From Jeongeupia sp. HS-3 (GTDB lineage: Bacteria; Pseudomonadota; Gammaproteobacteria; Burkholderiales; Chitinibacteraceae): a stretch of DNA of 64,000 bases. Location: NCBI RefSeq assembly GCF_015140455.1, contig NZ_AP024094.1:1798001-1862000 (forward strand), read 5' to 3'. Below, piece by piece: positions 16,394 through 25,246 of the stretch; the stretch's first letter is position 1; every line of letters begins with the position of its first letter. The translations under genes and the position numbers were made by a program. A model generated the notes under the pieces. The model made no database searches, was not told the DNA's origin, and saw only the letters and a list, made by a program, of their open reading frames with translations.

Positions 16394-18286
16394 ATGAGCA
16401 AGGAAACACTTGGCTTTCAGGCCGAAGTCAAACAACTGCTGCAGTTGATGATTCATTCGCTGTACTCGAACAAGGAAATCTTCCTGCGCGAGCTGGTCTC
16501 GAATGCATCGGACGCCTGCGACAAACTGCGCTTTGAAGCGACGCAGCACGCCGAGCGTTACGAAGGTGATGGCGAGCTGGCCATTCGTGTTTCGTTCGAC
16601 AAGGACGCACGCACCGTGACGATCGCCGACAATGGCATCGGCATGAACCGCGATGATGTTGTCGCCCATATCGGCACCATCGCCCGCTCGGGCACCAAGG
16701 AATTCTTCAGCCAGCTGACCGGTGACTCCGCCAAGGATTCGCACCTGATCGGCCAGTTCGGCGTCGGCTTCTATTCGGCCTTTATCGTTGCCGACAAGGT
16801 CACGCTGACGACACGCCGCGCCGGCGAAACCGTCGCCACGCGCTGGGAATCGATGGGCGACGGCGAATACACGCTGGAAGAAGTCAGCAAAGCCGGCCGC
16901 GGCACCGAGATCGTGCTGCACCTGAAGGAAGGCGAAGACGAGTTCCTCAACGACTGGCGCTTGCGCAGCATCATTACCCGCTACTCCGACCACATCAACC
17001 TGCCTATCCTTTGCCCTAAGCGCGCCGAATACGACGACGAGGGAAAAGAGTTGCCAGCGAGCGGCGAATGGGAGGCCGTCAACCAGGCCAACGCGCTGTG
17101 GACGCGCAACAAGAGCGAGATCTCCGACGAGCAGTACCAGGAGTTCTACAAGCACGTTTCGCACGATTACGAAGAGCCGCTGGCTTGGAGCCACGCGCGG
17201 ATCGAAGGCCGGCAGGAATACACCGAGCTGCTGTACATCCCCAAACGCGCACCGTTCGACCTGTACGAGCGCGAGCGCCGCCACGGGGTGAAGCTGTACG
17301 TGAAGCGCGTGTTCATTCTCGAGGACACCGAAAAGCTGATGCCGCAATACCTGCGCTTCGTGCGCGGCGTGATCGATTCGGCCAGCCTGCCGCTGAACGT
17401 ATCGCGTGAAATCCTCCAGCAAAGCCGTGACGTCGAGTCGATCAAGACCGGCTGCGTCAAGAAGGTGCTCGGCCTGCTGGAAGACCTGCGCGACAACCGC
17501 CCGGATGATTACACGCTGTTCTGGAACGAGTTCGGCAAGGTGTTGAAGGAAGGCGTCGGCGAAGATGCCGCCAACAAGGATAGACTCGGCGCGCTGGCCC
17601 GCTTTGCTTCGACCGCTAACGACAGCGACGTGCAGAACGTCAGCCTCGCCGACTATATCGGCCGGATGAAGGAAGGCCAGGACGCGATCTACTACATCAC
17701 CGCCGACACCTTTGCCGCCGCGCAGCACAGCCCGCATCTGGAAGTGTTCAAGAAGAAAGGCATCGAGGTGCTGTTGCTGTCGGACCGCGTCGATGAATGG
17801 TTCACCTCCAGCCTGACCGAGTTCGAAGGCAAGAAACTGCAGTCGGTTGCCAAGGGCGAACTGAAGCTCGACGCCTTTGCCAACGAGGAAGAAAAGCAGC
17901 AGCAGGAAGCCGCCGAAACCGAGTTCAAGTCGGTGCTCGACAAGGTCAAGAGCACGCTAGCCGGGCAGATCAAGGACGTGCGCGTCACCACCCGGCTGAC
18001 CGACAGCCCGGCCTGCCTCGTGGTCGACAACAACGACATGAGCGCCAATCTGGAACGGCTGCTGAAATCGGCCGGTCAGGATGTTGGCGGCGCCAAACCG
18101 ATTCTCGAACTGAACCCGGCCCACCCGCTGGTACAAAAGCTCAAGACCGAGCTGGAAGGCGAGCGCTTCGGCGACTGGACCCACCTGCTCTACGATCAGG
18201 CGCTACTGGCCGAAGGCGGCCAGCTTGACGATCCGGCCGGTTTCGTGAAGCGGCTCAACGGCCTGATGCTGGCCATGCAGCACTAA
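16394..18286 (+). CDS. htpG: Molecular chaperone HtpG (bacterial Hsp90)
   Basis: A 630-residue cytoplasmic ATP-dependent chaperone of normal length. The GHKL ATPase domain (1-220) shows [26 protein letters not shown] and [13 protein letters not shown]. The middle domain (about 230-495) carries the conserved [12 protein letters not shown], and the dimerisation domain completes it. It helps fold and remodel client proteins with DnaK under heat stress. The start ATG has AAGGAG about nine bases upstream. A sigma-32 promoter precedes it and a terminator follows, so it is a single-gene heat-shock unit. Confidence 0.97.
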   Translation: MSKETLGFQAEVKQLLQLMIHSLYSNKEIFLRELVSNASDACDKLRFEATQHAERYEGDGELAIRVSFDKDARTVTIADNGIGMNRDDVVAHIGTIARSGTKEFFSQLTGDSAKDSHLIGQFGVGFYSAFIVADKVTLTTRRAGETVATRWESMGDGEYTLEEVSKAGRGTEIVLHLKEGEDEFLNDWRLRSIITRYSDHINLPILCPKRAEYDDEGKELPASGEWEAVNQANALWTRNKSEISDEQYQEFYKHVSHDYEEPLAWSHARIEGRQEYTELLYIPKRAPFDLYERERRHGVKLYVKRVFILEDTEKLMPQYLRFVRGVIDSASLPLNVSREILQQSRDVESIKTGCVKKVLGLLEDLRDNRPDDYTLFWNEFGKVLKEGVGEDAANKDRLGALARFASTANDSDVQNVSLADYIGRMKEGQDAIYYITADTFAAAQHSPHLEVFKKKGIEVLLLSDRVDEWFTSSLTEFEGKKLQSVAKGELKLDAFANEEEKQQQEAAETEFKSVLDKVKSTLAGQIKDVRVTTRLTDSPACLVVDNNDMSANLERLLKSAGQDVGGAKPILELNPAHPLVQKLKTELEGERFGDWTHLLYDQALLAEGGQLDDPAGFVKRLNGLMLAMQH

Positions 18287-18302
18287 GCATTGCGCCGGTG
18301 AG

Positions 18303-18335
18303 ACAAAAGGCTGCCAACAGGCAGCCTTTTGTTTT
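18303..18335 (+). terminator. htpG terminator
   Basis: The stem AAAAGGCTGCC/GGCAGCCTTTT has a short loop and a T-rich tail. Confidence 0.88.
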
Positions 18336-18427
18336 GGGGAGAGTTTCCGGCTAAGCCGGCATCGATGTCACGACAGGACGTGCAGGACCTGTTGCCCCGA
18401 AAACGTGGTTTGAACCGGATCAAGAGA

Positions 18428-18745
18428 TCAGATTTTCAGTGGTCCGCCCGGCAGACGCATATCGCTGCGGATGTCGCGCACGCCATCCACGCCCGACGCC
18501 ACCGCCACCGCCAGCGCACCGGACGATGGCGTATCGACGGTGCCCTGCAGCGTCAGCACGCCCTTGTCGCTGACTGCGCGCAAGCCAAAGGACTTGAGCT
18601 GCTTGTTCTGCTGCAGCGCGGTGTTTGCCGCCTTGGCGATCTGTGCATCGGATTGGCTATTCTCGCTGGCACCGCTCGCAACTTGCGCATATAGGCCCAG
18701 CGAAAGCAGGCTGGCGATCAGGACGGTCTTGGTTCGGGTTTTCAC
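18428..18745 (-). CDS. Periplasmic BON domain protein
   Basis: A 105-residue protein with a signal peptide (about 1-25, cleavage near VASGA) and one BON domain (about 35-98; the GVLTLQGTVDTPSS strand and GVDGVRDI turn are typical). BON domains bind phospholipid membranes; OsmY and related proteins act in envelope stress. It lies 36 bases downstream of another BON gene on the same strand, so the two probably form an operon and arose by duplication. They are divergent enough that they are not recent copies. Confidence 0.85.
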   Translation of the reverse strand: MKTRTKTVLIASLLSLGLYAQVASGASENSQSDAQIAKAANTALQQNKQLKSFGLRAVSDKGVLTLQGTVDTPSSGALAVAVASGVDGVRDIRSDMRLPGGPLKI

Positions 18746-18781
18746 GACAAATCCTTATTGAATACGGTTTGGGCAGGCAGA

Positions 18782-19147
18782 TCACACCAGGCGGGCGCGA
18801 GCCTTTTCCTTGATCACGATGGCGCTGTGGACGTTCTTGACACCGCGCACCCCGGCGACGATCTGAATCGCCTTCGTCCGTTCCTCGGCGGTGCTCACCG
18901 TGCCGGACAATATGACGTGCCCTCGCTGCGAGCGGACTTTGACGTTAAAGGTCGATAGCGCCGGGTCGTCAAACAAGGCCACTTTCACCTGCGTGGTGAG
19001 GATGGCGTCGTCGACGAATGCCTCGCTGGAGCTGGACGTACCGAACCGCTCGGTCGCGCCGGTGCTGGCGGCGCGCTGATCCACTGCGAAAACGGTGGTC
19101 GTCGCGCCAAGAGCAAGCATGGCGGCAAGAATCAGCGGCTGGTGCAT
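18782..19147 (-). CDS. Periplasmic BON domain protein (upstream copy)
   Basis: A 121-residue exported protein. A signal peptide spans about 1-22 (AAMLALGATTTVFA), followed by a Ser/Thr-rich spacer and a BON domain (about 45-115) with RGHVILSGTVSTAEER and VRGVKNVHSAI. I chose the ATG at 19147 because it gives a clean signal peptide; the open frame runs further upstream from a TTG but that part is Cys/His-rich and unlikely. It is probably a membrane-associated envelope-stress factor, co-transcribed with the BON gene just downstream. Confidence 0.83.
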   Translation of the reverse strand: MHQPLILAAMLALGATTTVFAVDQRAASTGATERFGTSSSSEAFVDDAILTTQVKVALFDDPALSTFNVKVRSQRGHVILSGTVSTAEERTKAIQIVAGVRGVKNVHSAIVIKEKARARLV

Positions 19148-19395
19148 TGATGGTTTCTCTAGATGCCTTGTTGGTTTCTTTGGCCTGCATCCACAACAAA
19201 ACCGGTGCAGGCACGCCATCCAATGCAAGCACCGTGCCAGACTATGAAAAAACCAATGCAATCAGTCTACTAGAAGAAATTTAGCCGCAAGGACCACTCA
19301 ATCGCCGCGACTGGCGTCCTCATTTGTCGCCACCTGCCGACAAGCAAGGCGGGCAGAATAACAAGCCGTTGATTTATATGAATTTATCAGCGTCG
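19148..19395. other. Intergenic region upstream of BON gene pair
   Basis: Nearly 250 bases with no credible gene. It holds the promoter region of the BON pair and the 3' flank of the response regulator gene. I see no hairpin followed by a T run for the two-component operon. Confidence 0.35.
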
Positions 19396-20754
19396 CTAGT
19401 CGACGACATCGTCGTTATTGCTGCGAAACAGCGCCGGCGCCAGTGCATGTTTTTGCAGCAAGCGGTAGAACTCGGTGCGGTTGCGGTCGGCAAGCTTGGC
19501 GGCGTCGGCCACATTGCCGTCGGTCAGCTTCAACAGCCGGGTCAGATAATCGAGCTCGAAGCGGCGCTTGGCTTCGGCGTAGCTAAGCACTTCGGCCGAC
19601 GGCTGCCGCAAGGCGCGCTGGACCAGTGCCAGCGGCACGATAGACGCGGTGCAGAGTGCGCACACCTGCTCAATCGCGTTGAAGAGCTGGCGCACATTGC
19701 CGGGCCAGGCCGCCGTCGACAGCGCCTCCAGCGCGTCGGGCGCGAAGCCGTTCAGCCGCTTGGCGTATTTGTCGGCCAGACGCTGCAACAGGTGATTGGC
19801 GAGTAGCGGGATGTCCTCGCGCCGCTCGGCCAGCGTCGGCAAGGTCAGCGCCACGACGTTGAGGCGATAGAACAGATCCTCGCGGAACTCGCCCTCCATC
19901 ATCGCCACATCCAGATCGCGATGCGTCGCCGAGAGGATGCGCACATCGATCGGCACCGATTCGCTGGCACCGACCGGCCGCACCGCGCGCTCTTGCAGCA
20001 CCCGCAGCAACTTCACCTGCAAGGCCGGCGGCATATCGCCGATTTCATCCAGAAACAGCGTGCCGCCATCGGCAGCCTGAAACAGGCCGCGATGATGGGC
20101 GATCGCGCCGGTAAACGCGCCTTTGACGTGGCCGAACAGCTCGGATTCCAGCAGCGCCTCCGGAATCGCGCCGCAGTTGATCGCGACAAACGGCTTGCCA
20201 GAGCGCGGGCTGGCCTTGTGAATCGCCCGCGCCAGCAACTCCTTGCCGGTGCCCGATTCGCCACGAATCAACACACTGGCGTCGGACGCGGCGATCAGGC
20301 GAGCCTCGCCCAGCAGCTCGGCCATCATGCTGGAACGGCTGACGATTTCGCTGCGCCAGGCCTCATCGCCGGCTTCGGGCGTCGCCGCCGAGACGCTCAG
20401 CGCCTGCTTGACCTTCTCCAGCAAGACCTTGCTGTCGAAGGGCTTGGTCAGATAGCCGAATACGCCGCGGTTGGTCGCTTCGACCGCATCCGGAATCGTG
20501 CCGTGCGCGGTCAGCAGGATCACCGGCAAGGCCGGCAGCCGCGCGCGGATTTCAGCGTACAAGGCCAGGCCGTCGCCGTCGGGCAGGCGCACGTCGCTGA
20601 TCACCAGTTGCGGCGTCGCCACCGCCAGCTGCGCCAGCGCCGTCTGCACCGTTTCAGCTGTCGTGACCTTGTAGCCGGCGGCGGTCAGCCGCATCGACAA
20701 CAGCCGCAGCAGATCGGCATCGTCGTCGACGAGAAGCAAGGATGCGCTACTCAT
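19396..20754 (-). CDS. Sigma-54-dependent response regulator, QseF/GlrR type
   Basis: A 452-residue NtrC-family activator. Receiver domain (5-120) with DDDAD and phospho-acceptor in ISDVRLPDGDG; AAA+ domain (about 145-380) with Walker A GESGTGKE, the sigma-54 contact loop GAFTGA, and Walker B GGTLFLDEIGDM; C-terminal helix-turn-helix (about 405-445, DGNVADAAKLADRNRTEFYRLL). It activates sigma-54 promoters when phosphorylated. Its start ATG overlaps the stop of the upstream lipoprotein gene (ATGA), showing translational coupling in a kinase-lipoprotein-regulator operon like enterobacterial qseE-qseG-qseF, where small RNAs and envelope genes are targets. Confidence 0.93.
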   Translation of the reverse strand: MSSASLLLVDDDADLLRLLSMRLTAAGYKVTTAETVQTALAQLAVATPQLVISDVRLPDGDGLALYAEIRARLPALPVILLTAHGTIPDAVEATNRGVFGYLTKPFDSKVLLEKVKQALSVSAATPEAGDEAWRSEIVSRSSMMAELLGEARLIAASDASVLIRGESGTGKELLARAIHKASPRSGKPFVAINCGAIPEALLESELFGHVKGAFTGAIAHHRGLFQAADGGTLFLDEIGDMPPALQVKLLRVLQERAVRPVGASESVPIDVRILSATHRDLDVAMMEGEFREDLFYRLNVVALTLPTLAERREDIPLLANHLLQRLADKYAKRLNGFAPDALEALSTAAWPGNVRQLFNAIEQVCALCTASIVPLALVQRALRQPSAEVLSYAEAKRRFELDYLTRLLKLTDGNVADAAKLADRNRTEFYRLLQKHALAPALFRSNNDDVVD

Positions 20755-21314
20755 GGTGTCGCCGCCTTGCCAGCCGGCTTCATCGGCAGGCCGTGCTCGA
20801 TCGCCTTGAGCGCATTGAGCTTGTCGTTCAGATCGTTGGCGCGCCGCTGCGCGTCCTTCAGTTGCTGGCTCAGCTTGTCGGCCTCGCCATCCAGTCGCCG
20901 TTGCTCGGCATACTGCGCCGACAACCATTGCGCCAGCGGCCGCAGCGCCTCGGCCCGCGGCCCGGTCAGCCTCTGCGCGGTATCGAGCAGGCCGATCGCC
21001 CTGCCCAGATCGCCATTGCCGCGCAACTGTGCATAGGCCATGGCGCGCTGGATCAGCGCAATCTCGCCGGGCTCGCTCGCCAGACGGGCGATGTCCCGGT
21101 TCAGCTCGGCGGCTGGCCGCGCATGCAGCGAGGCGGCGTAAGCGAACAAACCGGCCCAGTCGGGCGCGATCACCGCTGCGGGTGCACTCGCGACCGGCGC
21201 GGCCTTGGCCGGCGCCGATGCAACCGGTTGCGGCGGTGCCGCCGGCGGACTCACGCAGGCACCGAGCAGCAACAGCAGGGGCAAGAGGTATTCAGGTCGT
21301 TTCAATCGTGTCAT
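20751..21314 (-). CDS. QseG-like outer-membrane lipoprotein
   Basis: A 187-residue lipoprotein. The lipobox LLLLGACVS places the lipidated cysteine near residue 20. An Ala/Pro-rich linker and a helical domain follow, ending in a coiled coil (about 130-175, EADKLSQQLKDAQRRANDLNDKLNALK). By position between the QseE-like kinase and QseF-like regulator it corresponds to QseG (YfhG), which in enterobacteria binds and activates the kinase from the envelope. Sequence similarity within this family is low, so the link rests on context. It overlaps both neighbours. Confidence 0.75.
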   Translation of the reverse strand: MTRLKRPEYLLPLLLLLGACVSPPAAPPQPVASAPAKAAPVASAPAAVIAPDWAGLFAYAASLHARPAAELNRDIARLASEPGEIALIQRAMAYAQLRGNGDLGRAIGLLDTAQRLTGPRAEALRPLAQWLSAQYAEQRRLDGEADKLSQQLKDAQRRANDLNDKLNALKAIEHGLPMKPAGKAATP

Positions 21315-22740
21315 CGGGTAGTTCAATCCGGAAATGGGCACCGCGCTCGCTCGGCAACAGGGTGATGCGGCCGCCGTGGGCGGCAAGGTATTCGCTGACG
21401 ATCGACAGGCCCAGACCACTACCGCGTCGGGCGCCGCCGGGCTGGCGTTCGCCCTGGACGAAGGGCTGGAAAATCCGCTCGGCGTCCGCGGCGGCGACGC
21501 CCGGCCCCTGATCGATACAATCGATCGTCGTCGTGCCGTGATCGTGCGCCAGCACAAAGCGGATCACGCCGCCCCTGGGGCTGAAACGAATCGCGTTCGA
21601 CAGCAGATTGCCGATCACCGCACCCAGCTTGTCGGCATCGCCACTCAGCGCCGGCGCGCTGCCATCGACAAGCACCGACAACGCCTGCGCCTGCCATTGC
21701 AGGCGCTGCGCGTCGATGATCGCGGCGATCAAGGCCGATAGATCGACCGGCGCGCGTATCAGTTCCCGCGCCGAGAAATGCATCGAATGGTAGCGCAGCA
21801 AGTCTTCGATTTGCCGCTGCAAGGCCGCGACATTATGCGCCAGGATGCCGACCACTTCGCCCTGCGCCGGATTAAGCGTACCGGGCACCTCGTCGGCCAG
21901 CAGCGCCACGCCCTCACGCAAGGACGCCAGCGGCGTTTTCAGTTCGTGCGACACGTGGCTGACAAAGCGGGCCTTCTCGGCATCCAGCTCGGCCAGCCTT
22001 TGCCGCAGCCAGTCGAGCTGCACACCGAGCCGCCGCAGGTCGGCCGGGCCACGACGGATCACGATCGGCGCATCCAGCCGGCCTTCGCCGAGGCGAAGGA
22101 TCGCCGCCTCGATTTTTGCCAGCGGCCGCGCCAGCCAGCCGGCCAGCGCCAGAGCAATCAGCGCAGCGATACCGATGGCCACCGCGACCATGATCGCAAT
22201 CGTGCGCCGCTCGTGATCCAGCTCGTCCAGCAAGGCATCGTTGCGCCGGTCCAGCTCATGCCGGCTTTCCTGGGTGATTTGTTCGTTCAGGCTGTGCAAG
22301 TGGGCGATATTCTCGAACAGCTTCATCTGCAAGCTGCGATCGCGAATGACATCCTGCGCCAGCACGGCGCTGGCTGCGCCGCCCTGCTGCCCCCAGCGCT
22401 GCAAGGCCGCCACCAAGGCCGCATCCTGCCCGGCATGGCTGCTCAGCCAGCGCACGGTGTCGCTGGCATCCTGATGGGCATTTTTTGCCCGCAGCAGAAA
22501 GCTCGCGTCATCGAGCACCAGATATTGGCGCAGGCTGCGCTCGAACAACTGGGTGCGCTCGTTCAGGCGCTCGACCGCCTCGGTCTGCCGCACCGCGGCG
22601 TCGGAAAGTGAACGGCTCTGCTCTGCCGCCTGTTGCAGTGTCGACAGCGCCCGTAGCGAGGTCGCGCTCAGCAGCGCAGCGGCCAGAATGAAGGCCAGCA
22701 GCAACAATTGGCGAAACGAGGGTTTGGTCAGCGTAGGCAA
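21292..22740 (-). CDS. Sensor histidine kinase, QseE/GlrK type
   Basis: A 482-residue inner-membrane kinase. Membrane segments at about 10-32 and 178-200 bracket a helical periplasmic sensor. A HAMP linker (about 200-250) leads to the phospho-acceptor motif FVSHVSHELKTPLASLREG (His near 262) and an HATPase domain with NLLSNAIRFSPRGG, DQGPGV and GSGLGLSIV. It phosphorylates the sigma-54 activator encoded two genes downstream. Its 3' end overlaps the lipoprotein gene by 23 bases. The stimulus is not readable; relatives respond to envelope state or catecholamines. Confidence 0.92.
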   Translation of the reverse strand: MPTLTKPSFRQLLLLAFILAAALLSATSLRALSTLQQAAEQSRSLSDAAVRQTEAVERLNERTQLFERSLRQYLVLDDASFLLRAKNAHQDASDTVRWLSSHAGQDAALVAALQRWGQQGGAASAVLAQDVIRDRSLQMKLFENIAHLHSLNEQITQESRHELDRRNDALLDELDHERRTIAIMVAVAIGIAALIALALAGWLARPLAKIEAAILRLGEGRLDAPIVIRRGPADLRRLGVQLDWLRQRLAELDAEKARFVSHVSHELKTPLASLREGVALLADEVPGTLNPAQGEVVGILAHNVAALQRQIEDLLRYHSMHFSARELIRAPVDLSALIAAIIDAQRLQWQAQALSVLVDGSAPALSGDADKLGAVIGNLLSNAIRFSPRGGVIRFVLAHDHGTTTIDCIDQGPGVAAADAERIFQPFVQGERQPGGARRGSGLGLSIVSEYLAAHGGRITLLPSERGAHFRIELPDDTIETT

Positions 22741-22780
22741 GGTCGATCAGGAGCGGGTGTGGAGGCCCAAGTCTAGCGCG

Positions 22781-23233
22781 TCATTCGTCGCGCCGCATTG
22801 ATGTGGGCGCAGGCACGCGCTCCGCCAGATTGTGTTCGAGAAAGCGGCGGCCATCGGCCTTGAAAGCGAGAAAACGGACGCCAATGCGAAACTGGCTGAA
22901 CTCGCTCGACAACACGGTATAGAGCACGCGGCTTTTCGCCTCGAGGATGCGGGCGCGCTTGCCGGCCACCAGTGGCGGCACCGAGATCAGCACGGTGACC
23001 TGATCCGATACCGGCAGATTGTGATCGGAAAGCAGGCTGAAACCCGAATACGAGAGATCGAAAATCCGGCCACGGAAGGTCTGGCGTTTGCCGGCTTCCT
23101 GATAAACCAGCGACACATGCCAGTTCAGCAGATAACGCGGTTCGCCACGCGCCGACATCGACTGGGTATCGATGTGGCTACCTTGCAGCTCGCGATGAAA
23201 TCCAAGTTCGTCGTTCACGTCGCGCTCCGTCAA
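22781..23233 (-). CDS. PilZ domain protein
   Basis: A protein of about 145-150 residues with one PilZ domain: an RYLLNWHVSL segment in place of the strict RxxxR motif and DLSYSGFSLL matching D/NxSxxG. PilZ domains bind cyclic di-GMP and tune motility or exopolysaccharide, but the weak first motif may reduce binding. The frame opens at TTG 23233; a GTG at 23218 has GGAG six bases before it and may be the true start. A TATAAT lies just upstream. It is on the same strand as the kinase operon, 40 bases before it. Confidence 0.8.
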   Translation of the reverse strand: MTERDVNDELGFHRELQGSHIDTQSMSARGEPRYLLNWHVSLVYQEAGKRQTFRGRIFDLSYSGFSLLSDHNLPVSDQVTVLISVPPLVAGKRARILEAKSRVLYTVLSSEFSQFRIGVRFLAFKADGRRFLEHNLAERVPAPTSMRRDE

Positions 23234-23287
23234 TCAGCATCCGATTATACAGATTGACTGTAGCCGAGTCGCGTAACGCCCGGACAA

Positions 23288-23319
23288 CAAAAAAGCCGAA
23301 GCATGCGCTTCGGCTTTGT
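23288..23319 (-). terminator. Terminator downstream of tRNA-Leu
   Basis: The stem AAAGCCGAAGC/GCTTCGGCTTT with a short loop ends in six Ts on the minus strand, 12 bases past the tRNA. Confidence 0.85.
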
Positions 23320-23330
23320 TTCGATTTGAA

Positions 23331-23415
23331 TGGTGCCGACAGTGAGACTCGAACTCACACAGCCGAAGCCACTACCCCCTCAAGATAGCGTGTCTACCAA
23401 TTTCACCATGTCGGC
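23331..23415 (-). tRNA. tRNA-Leu (anticodon GAG)
   Basis: An 85-base class II tRNA. The acceptor pairs GCCGACA with TGTCGGC, and discriminator A plus CCA are encoded. The D arm contains AAATTGGTAGAC. The anticodon stem CTATC/GGTAG holds loop TTGAGGG, giving anticodon GAG, which reads CTC and CTT. The long variable arm has a TTCG loop, and the T arm has TTCGAGTC. Confidence 0.96.
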
Positions 23416-23603
23416 ATTCACAATCGATTTGCAACTACTTCGCCGCTGGCACTGAGGAAGGTGTGCCGTTGCGAGAAGCGGGAATATACGCCCGGACACG
23501 CCGCTTGTCCAGCCTCGGGCCGAAAATACTCAAGAAACATATTGCCTTTTGCAAACGGCTCAAATGACTATTAAATAGTGAGAACCCACTCATTTGTACG
23601 GCA

Positions 23604-24518
23604 ATGACCCACCCCCTGCACACGTTGCTCGCGCAACACGGGCAAGACCATCGCAGCCCGAACCGTTTGATCGAACGCTTCCCGCGTATTGCCGGGCGTC
23701 TGGTTGATCTATGGGGCAGCGAGGCCATGGGCGCTTATCTCGAATCGCTGATGATCATGGATCGGCCCGATCGTCAGGGCTTTCCGCCAGAGATCGGCAT
23801 GGAGCTGATGATCTTCGGCAACGCCCACGACGATATCTTGAACCAGCCAGCCCCGAGCGCAGGCGTCTGGGATCATGTCCGTGAGTCCGCGGTCGATGCG
23901 CTGGAAAAGCTTGGTCTGCGCCCTACCGTCGGCGACTTTCACCGCAGTGTTTCCCAAGCCACACCCGAAACCCTGCAGCTTTATCTCGACGCCGGCATGA
24001 AGGTAGATCATGCCGATGAAAACGGCTGGACCGCGCTGATGCGCGCCAGCTTCGACGGCAGCATGGGCTCGGCGCAATGGCTGTTGCGCCATGGCGCCGA
24101 CATCCATTTGCGTGATCGCGGCGGTTATACCCCGCTGCACTGGGCCGCGCTCAATGGCTATGAGTCGGTCGTCGAAATGCTGATCGGCGCGGGTGCCGGT
24201 GTGAATGCCGGCAGCAACAGCGGCTTCACCGCACTTATTCAAGCGGCGAGCCGTGGGCATCTCGCCATCGTCAAACGGCTGATTGCCGCCGGCGCCATGG
24301 TCGATGCCAGCACACCGGAAGGCTGGACCGCGCTGCACAAGGCCGTCGCCAACCGGCACACCGACGTGGCGGTACGCCTGCTCGATCACGGCGCCAATCC
24401 GGAAGCCCGCCATCAGGACGGCAGCACGCCCTACACCATCGCAGCGCAGTCCGGTCAACAACGGCTCTGCGAGTTGATGCTGTTGACACAGTCGGTGCGC
24501 CTGCGCGATCGCCATTAG
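23604..24518 (+). CDS. Ankyrin repeat protein
   Basis: A 304-residue protein without a signal peptide. Residues 1-115 are a domain I do not recognise (mostly helical, with IERFPRIAGRLVDLWGS). Residues 116-300 hold about five ankyrin repeats, four clear: NGWTALMRASFDG, GGYTPLHWAALNGYE, SGFTALIQAASRGH and EGWTALHKAVANRH. Ankyrin repeats mediate protein contacts; the partner is unknown. The gene starts about 190 bases past the tRNA and is followed 102 bases later by another unknown gene on the same strand, which may share its transcript. Confidence 0.82.
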   Translation: MTHPLHTLLAQHGQDHRSPNRLIERFPRIAGRLVDLWGSEAMGAYLESLMIMDRPDRQGFPPEIGMELMIFGNAHDDILNQPAPSAGVWDHVRESAVDALEKLGLRPTVGDFHRSVSQATPETLQLYLDAGMKVDHADENGWTALMRASFDGSMGSAQWLLRHGADIHLRDRGGYTPLHWAALNGYESVVEMLIGAGAGVNAGSNSGFTALIQAASRGHLAIVKRLIAAGAMVDASTPEGWTALHKAVANRHTDVAVRLLDHGANPEARHQDGSTPYTIAAQSGQQRLCELMLLTQSVRLRDRH

Positions 24519-24620
24519 GGCCGTCGTTACCCGGATGGTGTAGCCTTGCACTCCGAAGCCGAAGCCCGTCGCATTCACACAGAATCGGGCACCGGTGCCG
24601 CTAAAGACAAGGAGGACGTG

Positions 24621-25124
24621 ATGACCCAAATCTACAGAGTTACCGCGCGCGCCAGCAGCGCGCTGCCCGAATCGCTGCGCCACGGTGAAGGCGTTCGCCA
24701 GGCACTGGCTGCGGTGCATGAATATTTTCCGCTCGACGACGTACAGCTGTCCGACCATGACCTCGACCGCCTGTGCGAAGCCTCACGCACGCTGGCGCGC
24801 CGCATCGCCGGCCGCGGCCATATCGATGTATCGCTGCGCTTTACCGATTTGTGCGATATCTCCAGCGACCTCTTCAAGGAAGTGAAGGAGATCCGCAAGG
24901 CAATCAAGGATCTGCTGGGCGAATACGAGGACGAGCTCGAAGAGAACTGCGTCGGCGCACTGCGCTACGTTTCGGGTTTCCGCAACGAGATGGTGCCGGC
25001 GCTGGCCAACTCGATCCTGCTGCGCCGCTTCGCCAACTTCGTCGATGCCGTGCTGTTGGCGCAAATTCGCCATTCGGACGAAAACGTCGAGATCGAGCTG
25101 CATCTGGTTGAACTAGCCAGCTAA
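24621..25124 (+). CDS. Protein of unknown function
   Basis: A 167-residue soluble protein I do not recognise. It is acidic and largely helical, with a charged centre (KEVKEIRKAIKDLLGEYEDELEEN, about 92-115) that could form a coiled coil. No signal peptide or membrane segment is visible. The start ATG follows a strong AAGGAGGA site, which supports a real gene; the open frame upstream of it is not credible. It ends inside a 26-base sequence that is duplicated directly downstream. It follows the ankyrin gene on the same strand. Confidence 0.72.
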   Translation: MTQIYRVTARASSALPESLRHGEGVRQALAAVHEYFPLDDVQLSDHDLDRLCEASRTLARRIAGRGHIDVSLRFTDLCDISSDLFKEVKEIRKAIKDLLGEYEDELEENCVGALRYVSGFRNEMVPALANSILLRRFANFVDAVLLAQIRHSDENVEIELHLVELAS

Positions 25125-25159
25125 GGCTGGCGCGGTTGAACTGGCCAGCTGAGGCTGGC
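25106..25159 (+). repeat. Imperfect tandem duplication covering a stop codon
   Basis: Two 26-base copies (25106-25131 and 25134-25159) differ at two positions. The first holds the last codons and the TAA of the unknown gene; in the second the stop becomes TGA. This is a small local slippage duplication. Confidence 0.8.
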
Positions 25160-25198
25160 CAGTCGGGCCGGCCGAATGCCGGCTGGTTCAGTACCAAC

Positions 25199-25227
25199 AA
25201 AAAACCCCGCATTGAGCGGGGTTTTTT
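25199..25227. terminator. Bidirectional terminator
   Basis: The stem AAAAACCCCGC/GCGGGGTTTTT lies between the unknown gene and the convergent GH20 gene, with T runs on both strands. Confidence 0.9.
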
Positions 25228-25246
25228 GTTGGTGCGATGACTGCGA

